The notes: generated by a model not told the origin, from the sequence alone. A stretch of DNA of 64,000 bases from Sphingomonas sp. PAMC26645 (GCF_004795835.1 NZ_CP039249.1:2889001-2953000); one strand, 5' to 3'; positions 9,093 to 18,606 are shown, counted from the first letter of the stretch. Made by a program: numbers and translations.

Positions 9093-9259
9093 ATCAACCC
9101 TCGCACCGAAGTTATCCGATTAACGCTCCGGCCCGAAACTCGACCGTCGAATCGTGTCACGGACCATAAGACCGCCATGTTTATCGAGACTTAACACGCT
9201 CTACCCGAGATCCGGATCATAAACGTCCAGATCAGGATCAAGATCGACCGGACCGACCG

Positions 9260-10003
9260 TCACAGTCCCGCCGCAGCCTCGATGATCGGCACGAACTTGT
9301 CCGCGGTCAGGCTCGCGCCACCGACCAGCGCCCCGTCGACGTTCGGCGTATCGAGAATCGACGCCGCATTCGCCCCCGTCACCGACCCGCCGTACAGGAT
9401 CCGCACCCCGGCCGCCGCATCACCGATCAGCATCCGCAGTTTCGCGCGCGCGATCGCGTGGATCGCCGCGATCTCGTCCAGTGTCGGCGTGCGACCCGTC
9501 CCGATCGCCCAGCGCGGCTCGTACGCGAGCGTGAACCAGCTGCCGTCCGCATTGTCCGGCACCGACTTCTCGATCTGCGCCTGTACGACTCGCTCGGCAC
9601 GGTCCGCGTCGCGCTCCGCCTCGGTCTCGCCGCAGCACAGGATTACGTTCAGCCCCTGCCGCCGCGCCGCCGCCGCCTTCGCCCAGGCGTCATGGCTGGT
9701 CTCGTGCTGGTCCGCGCGACGCTCGGAATGACCTACGATCGTGAAGCTCGCGCCGACTTCCTTGACCATCGACGCCGACACGCACCCGGTATGCGCACCC
9801 GAATCCGCCTCGTGCACATCCTCCGCGCCGATCGCCAACCCCGGCACGCGCTGCGACGCCGCGTCGATCAGCGTGAACGGCACCGCCACCGCGACATCGA
9901 CGCCCGGCGCGGCGGCCGCTGCCGCAGCGATCGTATCGAGCTCGGCCAGCGCCGCGCGCGACCCGTTCATCTTCCAGTTTCCGGCTACAAGCTTACGCCG
10001 CAT
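9260..10003 (-). CDS. tpiA: Triosephosphate isomerase
   Basis: Interconverts dihydroxyacetone phosphate and glyceraldehyde-3-phosphate in the cytosol. 247 residues. It starts MRRKLVAGNWKMNG with the catalytic Lys in NWKMN, has the electrophilic His in FTIVGHSERR and the catalytic Glu in LAYEPRWAIGTG, and the phosphate-binding ILYGGSV near the C-terminus. ATG 10003 is preferred because GGGAG sits six bases before it; the ATG two codons earlier (10009) directly abuts that SD. Divergent from ppiD across 150 bp. Confidence 0.97.
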   Translation of the reverse strand: MRRKLVAGNWKMNGSRAALAELDTIAAAAAAAPGVDVAVAVPFTLIDAASQRVPGLAIGAEDVHEADSGAHTGCVSASMVKEVGASFTIVGHSERRADQHETSHDAWAKAAAARRQGLNVILCCGETEAERDADRAERVVQAQIEKSVPDNADGSWFTLAYEPRWAIGTGRTPTLDEIAAIHAIARAKLRMLIGDAAAGVRILYGGSVTGANAASILDTPNVDGALVGGASLTADKFVPIIEAAAGL

Positions 10004-10153
10004 CGTCATCTCCCGCGTGTTTTGCCCAGCGATAGCGCCGCACCCGCCCCGCACAACCCCACACAACCCCAAGCAACGTTGCGCGCCCGACTTGAAGAGC
10101 CGCCCTCGCCCCCGTAAAGCAACCGCGTTCCCATCCCTGTCGATCGGCTGTCC

Positions 10154-12109
10154 ATGCTCGCTTTCTTCCGCCGCCTTACCCATTCGAAGGTCGGCGTGAT
10201 CATCACGTTCCTGGTACTCGGCGTGATCGCGCTCGCGTTCGCGGCGGGGGACGTCACCGGGCTCAGCTCGATGACCGGCGGTGCCGGGATCACCGGCGGC
10301 GACGTCGCCAAGGTCGGCAAGGCGGACGTCACCGCGAACCAGCTGAAGACGCAGGCGCAGACCGAGATGGAGGGCTTCCGTCAGCAGCAGCCGACGCTCG
10401 ACATGGCGACCTTCGTCAACCAGGGCGGCTTCGACGGCACGCTCGACCGGATCATCTCCAGCATGGCGCTCGAGCAGTTCGGCCGTGCGCAGGGCATGGT
10501 CGTCAGCAAGCGCGCGATCGATGGCCAGATCGCCAGCATCCCCGCCTTGCAGGGCCCGACCGGCAAGTTCGACGAGAATCTCTACCGCCAGGTGCTCGCC
10601 CAGCGGAAGCTGACCGACGCGCAGATCCGCAGCGATATCGAGCGTGACACCTTCGCGCAGCAGCTGACTCTGCCCTCGAACGGCGCGACTCAGGTCGCCA
10701 GCCAGCTCGCGCTCCCCTACGCGTCGCTGCTGCTCGAAAAGCGCACCGGCACGATCGGCTTCATCCCCGCCGCCGTGGTCCCCGCCGGCCCAGCGCCAAG
10801 CGATACGGACCTCAACACCTTCTATCAGCGCAACATCGCCCGCTATACCGTCCCCGAGCGCCGCGTCGTCCGCTACGCGATGATCACGCCCGAGGCCGTC
10901 AAGGCACAGGCCGTCCCGACCGACGCCGAGATCGCCAAGACCTACCAGCAGGACAGCGCACGCTACGCCGCGACCGAGAAGCGTGACATCACGCAGGTCG
11001 TCGTCGCCGACCAAGCCGGTGCCGCCGCGATCGCCGCCAAGGTGAAGGGTGGCACCAGCCTCGCCGACGCCGCTCGCGGTGCCGGTCTCGAAGCCTCGAC
11101 CCAGACCGGTGTCGAGAAGGCTGCCTATGCCGGAACGACGTCCGCGCAGGTCGCCGATGCCGTCTTCGCGGCCGCCAGCGGTGCAGTGATCGGCCCGGTC
11201 CGCACGCCACTCGGCTGGACCGTCGCCAAGGTCGACAAGATCGAAAAGGTCGCGGCGCGTTCGCTCGATCAGGTCCGTGGCGAGATCGCTGCCGCGCTCG
11301 GTATCCGCAAGTCGGCCGAAGCGTTGTCGGCTATCCACGACAAGATCGACGATTCGCTGTCGAAGAATGCGACGTTCGACGAAGTCATCGCCGACCAGAA
11401 GCTCGCGGCCGTCACCACGCCCGCGCTGATCGCCAGCGGCATCAATCCCGACGATCCCGCCAGCAAGCCAGACCCTGCGCTGACGCCACTCGTCGCCGCA
11501 GCGTTCCAGGCGGCCGATGGCGACGGCTCGCAGCTGGTCCAGGTCGGCACCGATGGCGGTTTCGCCGTCGTCGCGCTCGGCCGCGTCGTCCATTCCGCCC
11601 CGCGTCCGCTGGCACAGGTTCGCGCCGCGGTGCTCAAGGACGTGACCGCCGATCGCGCTCGCCAGGCCGCCCGTCGCGTCGCCGGCGAAGTGCTCGCGCG
11701 CATCAACAAGGGTATGCCGATCCAGCAGTCGCTGGCGCAGACCAAGCTGCCGATGCCGCCTGCCCGTACGCTGACCGCTGCCCGTGCGCAGCTCGCCGCC
11801 GATCCGCGCGGTGCACCGCCCGCACTCGCGCTGATGTTCAGCATGGCGCCGAACACCGCTAAGACGCTGGCCGCCCCCGACGACAGCGGCTGGTTCGTCA
11901 TCAAGCTCGACAACGTCCAGAGCGGCAACGCGGCTGGCAACGACGCGGCGATCAAGGCAGCGCGCGGCAACATCGCCCGCTCCGTCGGTCGCGAATATGT
12001 CGAGCAGTTCGCCAAGGCGGTCCGTGCCGATGTCGGCGTGAAGACCAACCCGTCCGCACTCGCGCGCGTCCGTGCCGATTTGCTCGGCCAGGGCGGCGCC
12101 GGGAACTGA
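10154..12109 (+). CDS. ppiD: Membrane-anchored periplasmic peptidyl-prolyl isomerase, PpiD/SurA-like
   Basis: 651 residues. A short cytoplasmic N-terminus (MLAFFRRLTHSKVG) precedes one TM anchor (VIITFLVLGVIALAFAAG), then a large periplasmic part: a SurA-N-like chaperone region (about residues 40-230), a central parvulin-like domain (about 265-365, with GPVRTPLGWTVAKV as its last strand) and a C-terminal SurA-like region. PpiD homologues help outer-membrane proteins leave the Sec translocon. Parvulin catalytic residues are poorly conserved by eye, so chaperoning may dominate. trpE starts 4 bp after its stop, so the two are probably co-transcribed. Confidence 0.9.
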   Translation: MLAFFRRLTHSKVGVIITFLVLGVIALAFAAGDVTGLSSMTGGAGITGGDVAKVGKADVTANQLKTQAQTEMEGFRQQQPTLDMATFVNQGGFDGTLDRIISSMALEQFGRAQGMVVSKRAIDGQIASIPALQGPTGKFDENLYRQVLAQRKLTDAQIRSDIERDTFAQQLTLPSNGATQVASQLALPYASLLLEKRTGTIGFIPAAVVPAGPAPSDTDLNTFYQRNIARYTVPERRVVRYAMITPEAVKAQAVPTDAEIAKTYQQDSARYAATEKRDITQVVVADQAGAAAIAAKVKGGTSLADAARGAGLEASTQTGVEKAAYAGTTSAQVADAVFAAASGAVIGPVRTPLGWTVAKVDKIEKVAARSLDQVRGEIAAALGIRKSAEALSAIHDKIDDSLSKNATFDEVIADQKLAAVTTPALIASGINPDDPASKPDPALTPLVAAAFQAADGDGSQLVQVGTDGGFAVVALGRVVHSAPRPLAQVRAAVLKDVTADRARQAARRVAGEVLARINKGMPIQQSLAQTKLPMPPARTLTAARAQLAADPRGAPPALALMFSMAPNTAKTLAAPDDSGWFVIKLDNVQSGNAAGNDAAIKAARGNIARSVGREYVEQFAKAVRADVGVKTNPSALARVRADLLGQGGAGN

Positions 12110-12113
12110 TCGT

Positions 12114-13607
12114 ATGACGAGCGCGCTTGAAGCCTTGGCCGAAGGGCGTCCCGCGCTCGTCTGGCGTCGTCAGGTCGCTGACACCGAAACGCCGGTCGCC
12201 GCCGCGCTGAAGCTCATCGAGCCCGGGCGCGGCGACTTCCTGCTCGAATCGGTCGAGGGCGGCGAGACCCGCGGCCGCCATAGCCTGATCGGCCTCGCCC
12301 CCGACCTGCTGTTCCGCGCGCATGGCCACAGCGCCGAGATCAACCGCAACTGGGCAACCGATCGCGAGACGTTCGAGCCATGCCCGGTGCCCACGCTCGA
12401 TGCGTTGCGCGCGCTGGTTGCGGAATGTCGCGCGGAGGTCCCCGCCGAACTGCCGCGCGCGCTCGCCTGTCTCGTTGGCTATTTCGGCTATGAGACGATC
12501 GGCTTGGTCGAGACTCTGCCGCAGCCGCCGGTCGACCCGCTCGGCCTGCCCGACATGATCTTCGTACGGCCGACCGTCATCCTCGTGTTCGATCGCCTGA
12601 CCGACGCGTTGTACCTCGTCGCACCCGCCTGGCCCGATCCCGCCCGCGATGCCGACGCTATCGTGACCGAAGCCGAGGAGCGTCTCGACGCGGTCGCCGC
12701 CAAGCTTGCCAGTACGCCGGTCCCCGCGCCGATCCGCGCGGACGTCGCCGAACCGACCTACACGCCCGCGCTCCCCGAAGGCCGCTACGGCGAGATGGTC
12801 GCCGCGGCGAAGGACTACATCCTCGCCGGTGACATCTTCCAGGTCGTGCTCGCGCAGCGCTTCAGCACGCCGTTCGCACTGCCGCCGTTCGAGCTTTATC
12901 GCTCGCTCCGTCGCATCAACCCGTCGCCGTTCCTGTATCACCTCGACCTCCCCGGCTTCGCGCTGATCGGCTCGAGCCCCGAGATCCTCGTCCGCGTCCG
13001 CGACGACGAAGTGACGATCCGCCCGATCGCCGGCACGCGGCCACGCGGCAAGACCGCCGCCGAGGACGAGGCGAACCGCATCAGCCTGCTCGCCGACCCG
13101 AAGGAGCGTGCGGAACACCTGATGCTGCTCGATCTCGGCCGCAACGACGTTGGCCGCGCCGCGGCACCGGGGTCCGTGAAGGTGACGGCCAGCTACGGCG
13201 TGGAATTCTACAGTCACGTCATGCACATCGTCTCGAACGTCGTCGGCACGCTGTCCCCCGACAAGGACGCGCTCGACGCGCTGTTCGCCGGGTTCCCGGC
13301 CGGGACGGTCAGCGGCGCGCCGAAAGTCCGTGCCTGTCAGATCATCGCTGAGTTGGAACCCGAACGCCGCGGTGCGTACGCGGGCGGTGTCGGATATTTC
13401 TCGCCCGACGGCTCGATGGACTCCTGTATCGTCCTCCGCACTGCGGTGGTGAAGGACGGCACGATCCACGTCCAGGCCGGTGCCGGCATCGTCGCCGACA
13501 GCATCCCCGAATACGAACAACGCGAATGTGAGGCCAAGGCCGGCGCGATCTTGGCGGCAGCACGGGAAGCCGTCAGCCGAGCTAAGGCGTCGGGCTTCGG
13601 CCAGTAG
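12114..13607 (+). CDS. trpE: Anthranilate synthase component I
   Basis: Converts chorismate plus ammonia (from TrpG) to anthranilate, the first step of tryptophan synthesis. 497 residues. The feedback-site motif LLESVEGGETRGRHSLIG is at about residues 43-60. The chorismate-binding C-terminal half contains IRPIAGTRPRGKT, LLDLGRNDVGR, FPAGTVSGAPKVRA and QAGAGIVADS. It starts 4 bp after ppiD, which leaves no room for a leader peptide or attenuator. trpG is not adjacent: a minus-strand gene and a repeat separate them. pabB is the closest alternative, but the LLES motif and the trpGDC genes nearby favour trpE. Confidence 0.95.
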   Translation: MTSALEALAEGRPALVWRRQVADTETPVAAALKLIEPGRGDFLLESVEGGETRGRHSLIGLAPDLLFRAHGHSAEINRNWATDRETFEPCPVPTLDALRALVAECRAEVPAELPRALACLVGYFGYETIGLVETLPQPPVDPLGLPDMIFVRPTVILVFDRLTDALYLVAPAWPDPARDADAIVTEAEERLDAVAAKLASTPVPAPIRADVAEPTYTPALPEGRYGEMVAAAKDYILAGDIFQVVLAQRFSTPFALPPFELYRSLRRINPSPFLYHLDLPGFALIGSSPEILVRVRDDEVTIRPIAGTRPRGKTAAEDEANRISLLADPKERAEHLMLLDLGRNDVGRAAAPGSVKVTASYGVEFYSHVMHIVSNVVGTLSPDKDALDALFAGFPAGTVSGAPKVRACQIIAELEPERRGAYAGGVGYFSPDGSMDSCIVLRTAVVKDGTIHVQAGAGIVADSIPEYEQRECEAKAGAILAAAREAVSRAKASGFGQ

Positions 13608-13624
13608 ACCATAGCCGATTAGCG

Positions 13625-13730
13625 CCACCCCGGCGAAGGCCGGGGCCCAGTTGGAAAGGCCGTAGTAACGAAGCGCAGCGATCCGTTGGCGCCGTTCCCC
13701 AACTGGGCCCCGGCCTTCGCCGGGGGGGGG
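13625..13730 (+). repeat. Palindromic repeat, family A copy 2
   Basis: The same arms as the copy at 2252-2354 (CCACCCCGGCGAAGGCCGGG..., then reverse complement), with a different 45-base centre and a run of nine G after the right arm. Lies in the convergent gap between trpE and the small secreted protein gene, where it can terminate both. Confidence 0.85.
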
Positions 13731-13763
13731 GTGTACATCTCAAAATCTCTTACGAAAAAAAGC

Positions 13764-14168
13764 TTACGGCGTCGTATTCGTCTCGCTCGCCGGCGCACGA
13801 CGCTCCTGGGCATAGGCATTGTTCCGCGCGAGGAAGCAGCCGGACTGGCCGCCGGTCCCGACCGCCGAGCACGTATCCGGCAACCCGCCAGCAACACGCC
13901 CTAGCTGATCCATCGACGCCGCACGATTGACCCAGCTCTGGTTCTGCGCCGCGATCGGCTTGTCGTCGCGCAACTGCTTCGGGATGCGATACGGCTGGTC
14001 GAGCGTCGAACACACCACGACTTCACCCGCGGTCGACTTCGGGCACGCCTGGTCCCCGGTCAGCGTCACGCTGCGGATGCGCTGCGGCGGGGTGTCGACC
14101 TGCGCCTCCTGCGCGTACGCCATGGCGGGGAATGCGATCAGTGCGGCGAGGACGGCGGTACGAAACAT
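13764..14168 (-). CDS. Small secreted cysteine-containing protein, unknown
   Basis: 134 residues with a signal peptide (about residues 1-19, AAL/IAFPAMAYA then QEAQ). The mature part has four Cys: QACPKS, VVVCST, PDTCSA and SGCFLARN, enough for two disulfides in the periplasm. Charged and Asn/Thr-rich at the C-terminus (ERRAPASETNTTP). I do not recognise a named family; similar proteins are seen as hypothetical genes in sphingomonads (recollection, not a search). It interrupts the trpE-trpG interval on the opposite strand and diverges from trpG across 184 bp, which must hold both promoters. Confidence 0.75.
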   Translation of the reverse strand: MFRTAVLAALIAFPAMAYAQEAQVDTPPQRIRSVTLTGDQACPKSTAGEVVVCSTLDQPYRIPKQLRDDKPIAAQNQSWVNRAASMDQLGRVAGGLPDTCSAVGTGGQSGCFLARNNAYAQERRAPASETNTTP

Positions 14169-14352
14169 GGATCAGGCTCCTTTGAGCGAATAACGTCCGT
14201 CATGCAGCATTGCTCCGCACTGAATGATGGTCGCCTGCCCAGGCGATATAGGAACCGCCATCGCCGTTCGCGACCTAGCCTAGGACAATTAGCGCCGAAC
14301 CGTCCCGGCCGAGCGCTGTTGCACCGCGCTCCGCATCGGCTATGGCGGCGCC

Positions 14353-15036
14353 ATGATCCTCGTCGTCGACAATTACGACAGCTTCACCTGGAACCTCGTC
14401 CATTATCTGATGGAACTGGGTGTCGAGGTCGAAGTCGTCCGCAACGATGCGATCTCCGCCGGGCAGGCTCTGTCGTCGGGCGCGGACGCGTTCCTCATTT
14501 CCCCCGGCCCCTGCACGCCGACCGAGGCGGGCGTAAGCCTCGATCTGGTCGCCGCCTGCGCGGACGCCGGCAAGCCGCTGCTCGGCGTATGCCTCGGCCA
14601 CCAGGCGATCGGCCAGCATTTCGGCGGCAAGGTCGAACGCGGCGGCCTCATGCACGGCAAGACCTCGCCCGTCGTCCACGACGATACCGGGCTCTACGCC
14701 GGCCTGCCCTCGCCGTTCATCGCCACGCGCTATCACTCGCTGATCGTCAACGCAGTCCCCGACACGCTGGTCGTCAACGCGACCGCGCAGGACGGCACGG
14801 TCATGGGCTTCCGCCACAAGACCCTGCCGATCCACGGCGTCCAGTTTCACCCGGAAAGCATCGCGACCGAGCATGGCCACGAGATGCTCGCGAACTTCCT
14901 CAAGATGGCGAACATCCCCCACCAACTCCCCTCCCGCCTGCGGGAGGGGTCGGGGGAGGGCCGCGCCGCACCCACGACCTTAGCTGAACAGGAAGCCCCT
15001 CCCCTAACCCCTTCCGCAAGCGGGAGGGGAATGTGA
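14353..15036 (+). CDS. trpG: Anthranilate synthase component II (glutamine amidotransferase), with repeat-derived tail
   Basis: Class I glutamine amidotransferase supplying ammonia to TrpE (possibly also to aminodeoxychorismate synthase, as PabA). It starts [19 protein letters not shown]. The catalytic Cys is in [13 protein letters not shown], and the His/Glu pair is in [15 protein letters not shown]. The normal domain ends near [10 protein letters not shown], about residue 191. The remaining 36 residues (from [12 protein letters not shown] to SGRGM) are encoded by a family C palindromic repeat. The stop TGA overlaps the GTG start of trpD. The extension is unlikely to be functional but has kept the frame open. 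Confidence 0.94.
   Translation: MILVVDNYDSFTWNLVHYLMELGVEVEVVRNDAISAGQALSSGADAFLISPGPCTPTEAGVSLDLVAACADAGKPLLGVCLGHQAIGQHFGGKVERGGLMHGKTSPVVHDDTGLYAGLPSPFIATRYHSLIVNAVPDTLVVNATAQDGTVMGFRHKTLPIHGVQFHPESIATEHGHEMLANFLKMANIPHQLPSRLREGSGEGRAAPTTLAEQEAPPLTPSASGRGM
14926..15031 (+). repeat. Palindromic repeat, family C copy 1, inside the trpG reading frame
   Basis: The left arm CTCCCCTCCCGCCTGCGGGA continues with GGGGTCGGGGGAGGGC; the right arm reads CCCCTCCCCTAACCCCTTCC then GCAAGCGGGAGGGGAA. The second copy at 53277-53378 is intergenic between efp and suhB, so this is a mobile or amplified sequence and not an ancestral part of TrpG. Here it is translated without a stop. Confidence 0.85.
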
Positions 15037-16025
15037 CCACCGTCGCCCTGCTTCCCGACCCGTTCTCCCCCCTCTCGCGCGAATCCGCCCGCGAAGCGTT
15101 CGCCGACATCCTCGACGCCCGCGCGAGCGACGACGCGATCGCCACCTTCCTCACCGATCTGGCGACCCGCGGCGAAACCAGCATCGAGATCGCCGAAGCC
15201 GCGCGCGCGCTCCGCAACCGAATGATCCCGATCGACGCCCCCGCGGGCGCGATCGACGTCTGCGGCACCGGCGGCGACGGCCACCACACGCTTAACGTCT
15301 CGACCGCCGTCGCGCTGGTCGTCGCGGCAACGGGTGTCCCGGTCGCCAAGCACGGCAACCGCGCCGCCTCCAGCAAGGCCGGCGCCGCCGACACGCTCGA
15401 AGTCCTCGGCCTCGACATGGACCGCGCCGGCGCCACCGCGGAGGCAAGCCTCAACGAAATCGGCATCGCCTTCCTGTTCGCCGCCAACCACCATCCGGCG
15501 ATGAAGCGCATCACCCCGATCCGCCAACGCATAGCCAAGCGCACCATCTTCAACCTGATGGGCCCGCTTGCCAACCCGGCCGGCACCACCCGCCAGCTCA
15601 TCGGCATCGCTCGCCCCGACTACGTCACGCTCTACGCCGAAGCACTCGAACAGCTCGGCACCGAAGCCGCGTTGGTCGTCTCGGGCGAAGAAGGCCTCGA
15701 CGAACTGTCGGGCGCCGGCCCAAGCATCGTCGCCTCGGTCGGCACCGTCGCGCTCCCCGGCAAGGTTACCCCCGAAGACGCCGGCCTCACCCGCCACGCC
15801 ATCACCGACATCCGCGGCGGCGACGCACACCACAACGCCGACGCACTCCGCCGCCTGCTCAAGGGCGAGGCCGGCGCCTACCGTGACGCCGTCCTGCTCA
15901 ACGCCGCCGCCGCCTTGATGGTGGCCGGCACCGTCCCCAATCTTGTCGACGGCGCGGCCAAGGCTGCCGCCGCCCTCGACACCGGCAGCGCCGACGCGCT
16001 GCTCGCCCGCTGGATCGCCTACTGA
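15033..16025 (+). CDS. trpD: Anthranilate phosphoribosyltransferase
   Basis: Transfers phosphoribose from PRPP to anthranilate, second step of tryptophan synthesis. 330 residues. Signature motifs are [18 protein letters not shown] (PRPP loop), [30 protein letters not shown] and [12 protein letters not shown]. The start is a GTG that overlaps the trpG stop (GTGA), giving translational coupling across the repeat-derived trpG tail. trpC follows one base after the stop. Confidence 0.96.
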   Translation: MTTVALLPDPFSPLSRESAREAFADILDARASDDAIATFLTDLATRGETSIEIAEAARALRNRMIPIDAPAGAIDVCGTGGDGHHTLNVSTAVALVVAATGVPVAKHGNRAASSKAGAADTLEVLGLDMDRAGATAEASLNEIGIAFLFAANHHPAMKRITPIRQRIAKRTIFNLMGPLANPAGTTRQLIGIARPDYVTLYAEALEQLGTEAALVVSGEEGLDELSGAGPSIVASVGTVALPGKVTPEDAGLTRHAITDIRGGDAHHNADALRRLLKGEAGAYRDAVLLNAAAALMVAGTVPNLVDGAAKAAAALDTGSADALLARWIAY

Positions 16026-16026
16026 C

Positions 16027-16803
16027 ATGACCATGCTCGACCGTATCCTCGAGACCAAGCGCGCCGAAGTTGCCGCGCGCAAGGCAACCACCTCGCTCGC
16101 CGACATTGATGCCGGCATCGCCCGCATGTCGAAGCCGCGCGGTTTCCGGGCCGCGCTAGACGCGAAGACCGGCTACGCGCTGGTCGCAGAGGTCAAGAAA
16201 GCGAGCCCCTCGAAAGGCCTGATCCGCGCCGATTTCGATCCCGTAGCCCATGCCCGCGCCTACGAAGCTGGTGGCGCCGCATGCCTGTCGGTCCTGACCG
16301 ACGAAAAGTGGTTCCAGGGCTCCGATGCCTATCTGACCGCGGCGCGCGACGCTGTTTCGATCCCCGTCCTGCGGAAGGACTTCATGGTCGACCCGTGGCA
16401 GTCGACCGAGGCGCGCGCGATCGGCGCCGACTGCATCCTGATCATCGTCGCCGCGCTCGACGACATCCAGATGGCCGAGATCGAAGCCTCCGCGCTAGAA
16501 TGTGGCATGGACGTGCTGGTCGAAGTCCACGACGCGCACGAGATGGAGCGCGCGCTGCGGCTCAAGTCGCGCCTGATCGGCGTCAACAACCGCGACCTGC
16601 GCGACTTCTCGGTCGACTTCCAGCGCACCTACGACCTCGTCGGCAAGGCGCCCAAGGACTGCACCTTTGTCGCCGAGAGCGGGCTCACGACGCGCGCCGA
16701 ACTCGACGCGATGGCCGCGCACGACATCCACTGCTTCCTGATCGGCGAAGCGCTCATGCGCCAGGACGACGTCGAAGCCGCTACTCGGGCGCTCGTCGGA
16801 TGA
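16027..16803 (+). CDS. trpC: Indole-3-glycerol phosphate synthase
   Basis: Closes the indole ring from CdRP. 258 residues in a TIM barrel. Conserved pieces are [16 protein letters not shown] with the catalytic Lys, [55 protein letters not shown] and [14 protein letters not shown]. Starts one base after trpD and ends in an ATGA overlap with moaC. Monofunctional: no fused TrpF domain. Confidence 0.96.
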   Translation: MTMLDRILETKRAEVAARKATTSLADIDAGIARMSKPRGFRAALDAKTGYALVAEVKKASPSKGLIRADFDPVAHARAYEAGGAACLSVLTDEKWFQGSDAYLTAARDAVSIPVLRKDFMVDPWQSTEARAIGADCILIIVAALDDIQMAEIEASALECGMDVLVEVHDAHEMERALRLKSRLIGVNNRDLRDFSVDFQRTYDLVGKAPKDCTFVAESGLTTRAELDAMAAHDIHCFLIGEALMRQDDVEAATRALVG

Positions 16804-17267
16804 CCGGCCTAACCCACATCGACGAAGCCGGCGCGGCGAGAATGGTCGACGTCGGCGGCAAGGCGGTCACCGCCCGCGAAGCCGTAGCCTCCGGACGCAT
16901 CACCATGTCCGCCGAAGCCGCCGCGGCGATCGGCGCCGGCACTGCAAAGAAGGGCGACGTCCTCGCCGTCGCGCGCGTCGCCGGCATCATGGCGGCCAAG
17001 CGCACCAGCGACCTGATCCCGCTTTGCCACCCGCTCCCCCTCACCAAGGTAGAAATCGACCTGGTCGTCGACGAAACCGGCGTAACCGCCACCGCTAGCG
17101 CCTCGACCGAAGGCAAGACCGGCGTCGAGATGGAGGCGCTCACAGCAGCCACGGTAACGCTCCTGACGATCTACGACATGGCCAAAGCGATCGACAAGAC
17201 GATGGTCCTCACCGACATCCGCGTCCGTGCAAAGTCCGGCGGAAAATCCGGCAACTGGACCGCGTAA
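16800..17267 (+). CDS. moaC: Cyclic pyranopterin monophosphate synthase
   Basis: Second step of molybdenum cofactor synthesis: rearranges the MoaA product to cyclic pyranopterin phosphate. 155 residues, full length. Motifs are [36 protein letters not shown] with the catalytic His/Lys region, [15 protein letters not shown] and [13 protein letters not shown]. Last gene of the trpGDC-moaC run, overlapping trpC by four bases. Its coupling with trp genes and nearby moeA is typical of sphingomonads (recollection). Confidence 0.96.
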   Translation: MTGLTHIDEAGAARMVDVGGKAVTAREAVASGRITMSAEAAAAIGAGTAKKGDVLAVARVAGIMAAKRTSDLIPLCHPLPLTKVEIDLVVDETGVTATASASTEGKTGVEMEALTAATVTLLTIYDMAKAIDKTMVLTDIRVRAKSGGKSGNWTA

Positions 17268-17274
17268 AACAAAA

Positions 17275-17330
17275 CCCTCTCCCCCAGGGGAGAGGGAAAG
17301 ACGCCAAAGTCGGCGAGGGTGAGGGCAAGC
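17275..17330 (+). terminator. Hairpin terminator / repeat family D after moaC
   Basis: A perfect 10-bp stem with a 2-base loop at 17275-17296 (CCCTCTCCCC-CA-GGGGAGAGGG) begins 8 bp after the moaC stop and is followed by a related GGCGAGGGTGAGGGC. It lacks a clean T-run, so it may be a repeat element co-opted as terminator between the convergent moaC and tonB-like genes. Confidence 0.55.
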
Positions 17331-17363
17331 CAAGCCAAGCAGAACGCGCTTAGCTAAAGCCCC

Positions 17364-18104
17364 TTAGTCATCATCGATAGACCAGTCGTGGCTCTCGACG
17401 ATCGTCGACTCGACCGGCCGCCCCGCCGCATCCAACGACGGGTCGTACCGGAATCGCTGCTCGATCAACCGACACGTCAGTGCATCAAGCTCCCGGCTCC
17501 CGCTAGACCGAGTCACCCGACACCCCGACACGCGCCCATTGGTTTCAACCACGTACCGCACGAATACGCGCCCTCTGATCCCGGTCTCCGCACCGTCATC
17601 CGGATAATCCGAATCCTTCAACCGCCCCTTTCGCCACCGCGGCGGCGTCTCCTCGCCACCCCCGCCGTCGCCATCGCCATATCCCCCACTCCCGGTGCCA
17701 TTGCCGATCCCCCCACTCCCGGTCCCCGGCCCGCGAATATCCGAAGCGCCCGCCGTCGCCTGCGCCCCCACCCCAGCCTTCTCCGCGACCACGACCGGCG
17801 GCGGTATAACGACTGGCACCACCGGCGGCGGCGCCACCACCTCCGTAGCCTTCGACTTCAGATTAGGCGGCGACGCAGCCCCCTCCGGCTTCCGACTAGG
17901 CGACGGTCGAGGCCTCACCTTCTCCTCGGGCGGCGGTGGCGGGGGCGGCGCCGCATCGAACACCTTCAACGCATCGCTCACCGCCGCCGGCATCGTCACC
18001 ACCAGCCCGTTGAGCAGCGCATAGCCCAGCACCCCCGGCAACAGGACAGCACCCACCGCCGCCCCGATCCTGTCTCTCGCCCGAGGCTGATTACGTGTCA
18101 TCAT
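17364..18104 (-). CDS. TonB-like energy transducer
   Basis: About 246 residues. An N-terminal TM anchor (VLLPGVLGYALLNGLVV) is followed by a Pro-rich periplasmic linker (PPPPPPPEEKVRPRPSPSRK) and a Gly-rich stretch (GTGSGGYGDGDGGGG). The C-terminal domain has the TonB pattern: GRVFVRYVVETNGRVSGC, then VTRSSGSRELDALTCRLIEQ and RFRYDP. It would pass proton-motive force from an ExbBD-like complex to outer-membrane transporters. No exbB/exbD is nearby, so this is probably an orphan TonB paralogue. The start at the first of two adjacent ATGs (18104) is inferred; an upstream TTG at 18134 is less likely. Confidence 0.82.
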   Translation of the reverse strand: MMTRNQPRARDRIGAAVGAVLLPGVLGYALLNGLVVTMPAAVSDALKVFDAAPPPPPPPEEKVRPRPSPSRKPEGAASPPNLKSKATEVVAPPPVVPVVIPPPVVVAEKAGVGAQATAGASDIRGPGTGSGGIGNGTGSGGYGDGDGGGGEETPPRWRKGRLKDSDYPDDGAETGIRGRVFVRYVVETNGRVSGCRVTRSSGSRELDALTCRLIEQRFRYDPSLDAAGRPVESTIVESHDWSIDDD

Positions 18105-18134
18105 ACTGATCTGGTGTCTCTTTCCCCCAAACAA

Positions 18135-18606
18135 AGCCCCGTTCAGGATGAACCGGCGCTGGCCGAGCGTTTGGAGAAGACGATGCCGACTAGCCCGAAC
18201 TCCTTGTCGGGCCGCGGAGAAAACAGCGGAACACTATCAGCACCACCCCGGCGAAGGCCGGGGCCCAGTTGGGAAAGCCGAAGTAATCCGTAGCGACCGC
18301 TCCGCCAAACCCATGTTTCACCGCGAAGGCGGGGACCCAGACTGGACTCCCGCCTTCGCGGGAGAACAAGGGTGCACCAGCCGCGCCGGACCGCCCCGCC
18401 GCCCTCCGAAACCCCAACAACACCTGTCCTACGTCCCAAACCCATGGCAAAGCGCCAGACACGCCAAAACTCCCCTCCCGCCGGACCTTCTACCGGACGA
18501 GACCGTTCCAAACCTGACCCCCAGAACCGCACCCGCCAAATGTCTCCCAGCGTGTGAACTTCCTGCACTTCCAGCAGGAGAGCCGCCCAAAAACAGAGTC
18601 TTACGC
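18135..18606. repeat. Divergent intergenic region with half of repeat A and repeat B copy 4
   Basis: This gap between tonB-like and moeA holds a family A left arm at 18241-18270 with no matching right arm, and a family B copy at 18311-18367 whose left arm is imperfect (GTTTCACCGCGAAGGCGGGG) and right arm canonical (GACTCCCGCCTTCGCGGGAG). Codons of moeA phase can be read upstream through this region, but composition is that of the repeats and no start/SD supports coding. Promoters for both flanking genes must lie here; I could not place them. Confidence 0.65.

Noticed and set aside
9260..11593. 777-residue minus-strand open frame, whose first two thirds are antisense to ppiD
   Set aside because: Only the last 247 residues (tpiA) have recognisable motifs. 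The upstream part is repetitive Arg/Asp/Gly/Ala composition, a typical antisense shadow in high-GC DNA; the SD and ATG at 10003 mark the true start.
11952..13628. 558-residue minus-strand open frame opposite trpE
   Set aside because: Composition (RR, GD, DRA runs) is that of an antisense frame and it covers a gene with firm motifs. No SD and no family resemblance.
14169..14352. trp leader peptide or attenuator before trpG
   Set aside because: No short frame with Trp codons and no alternative hairpins could be seen in the 184-bp divergent gap.
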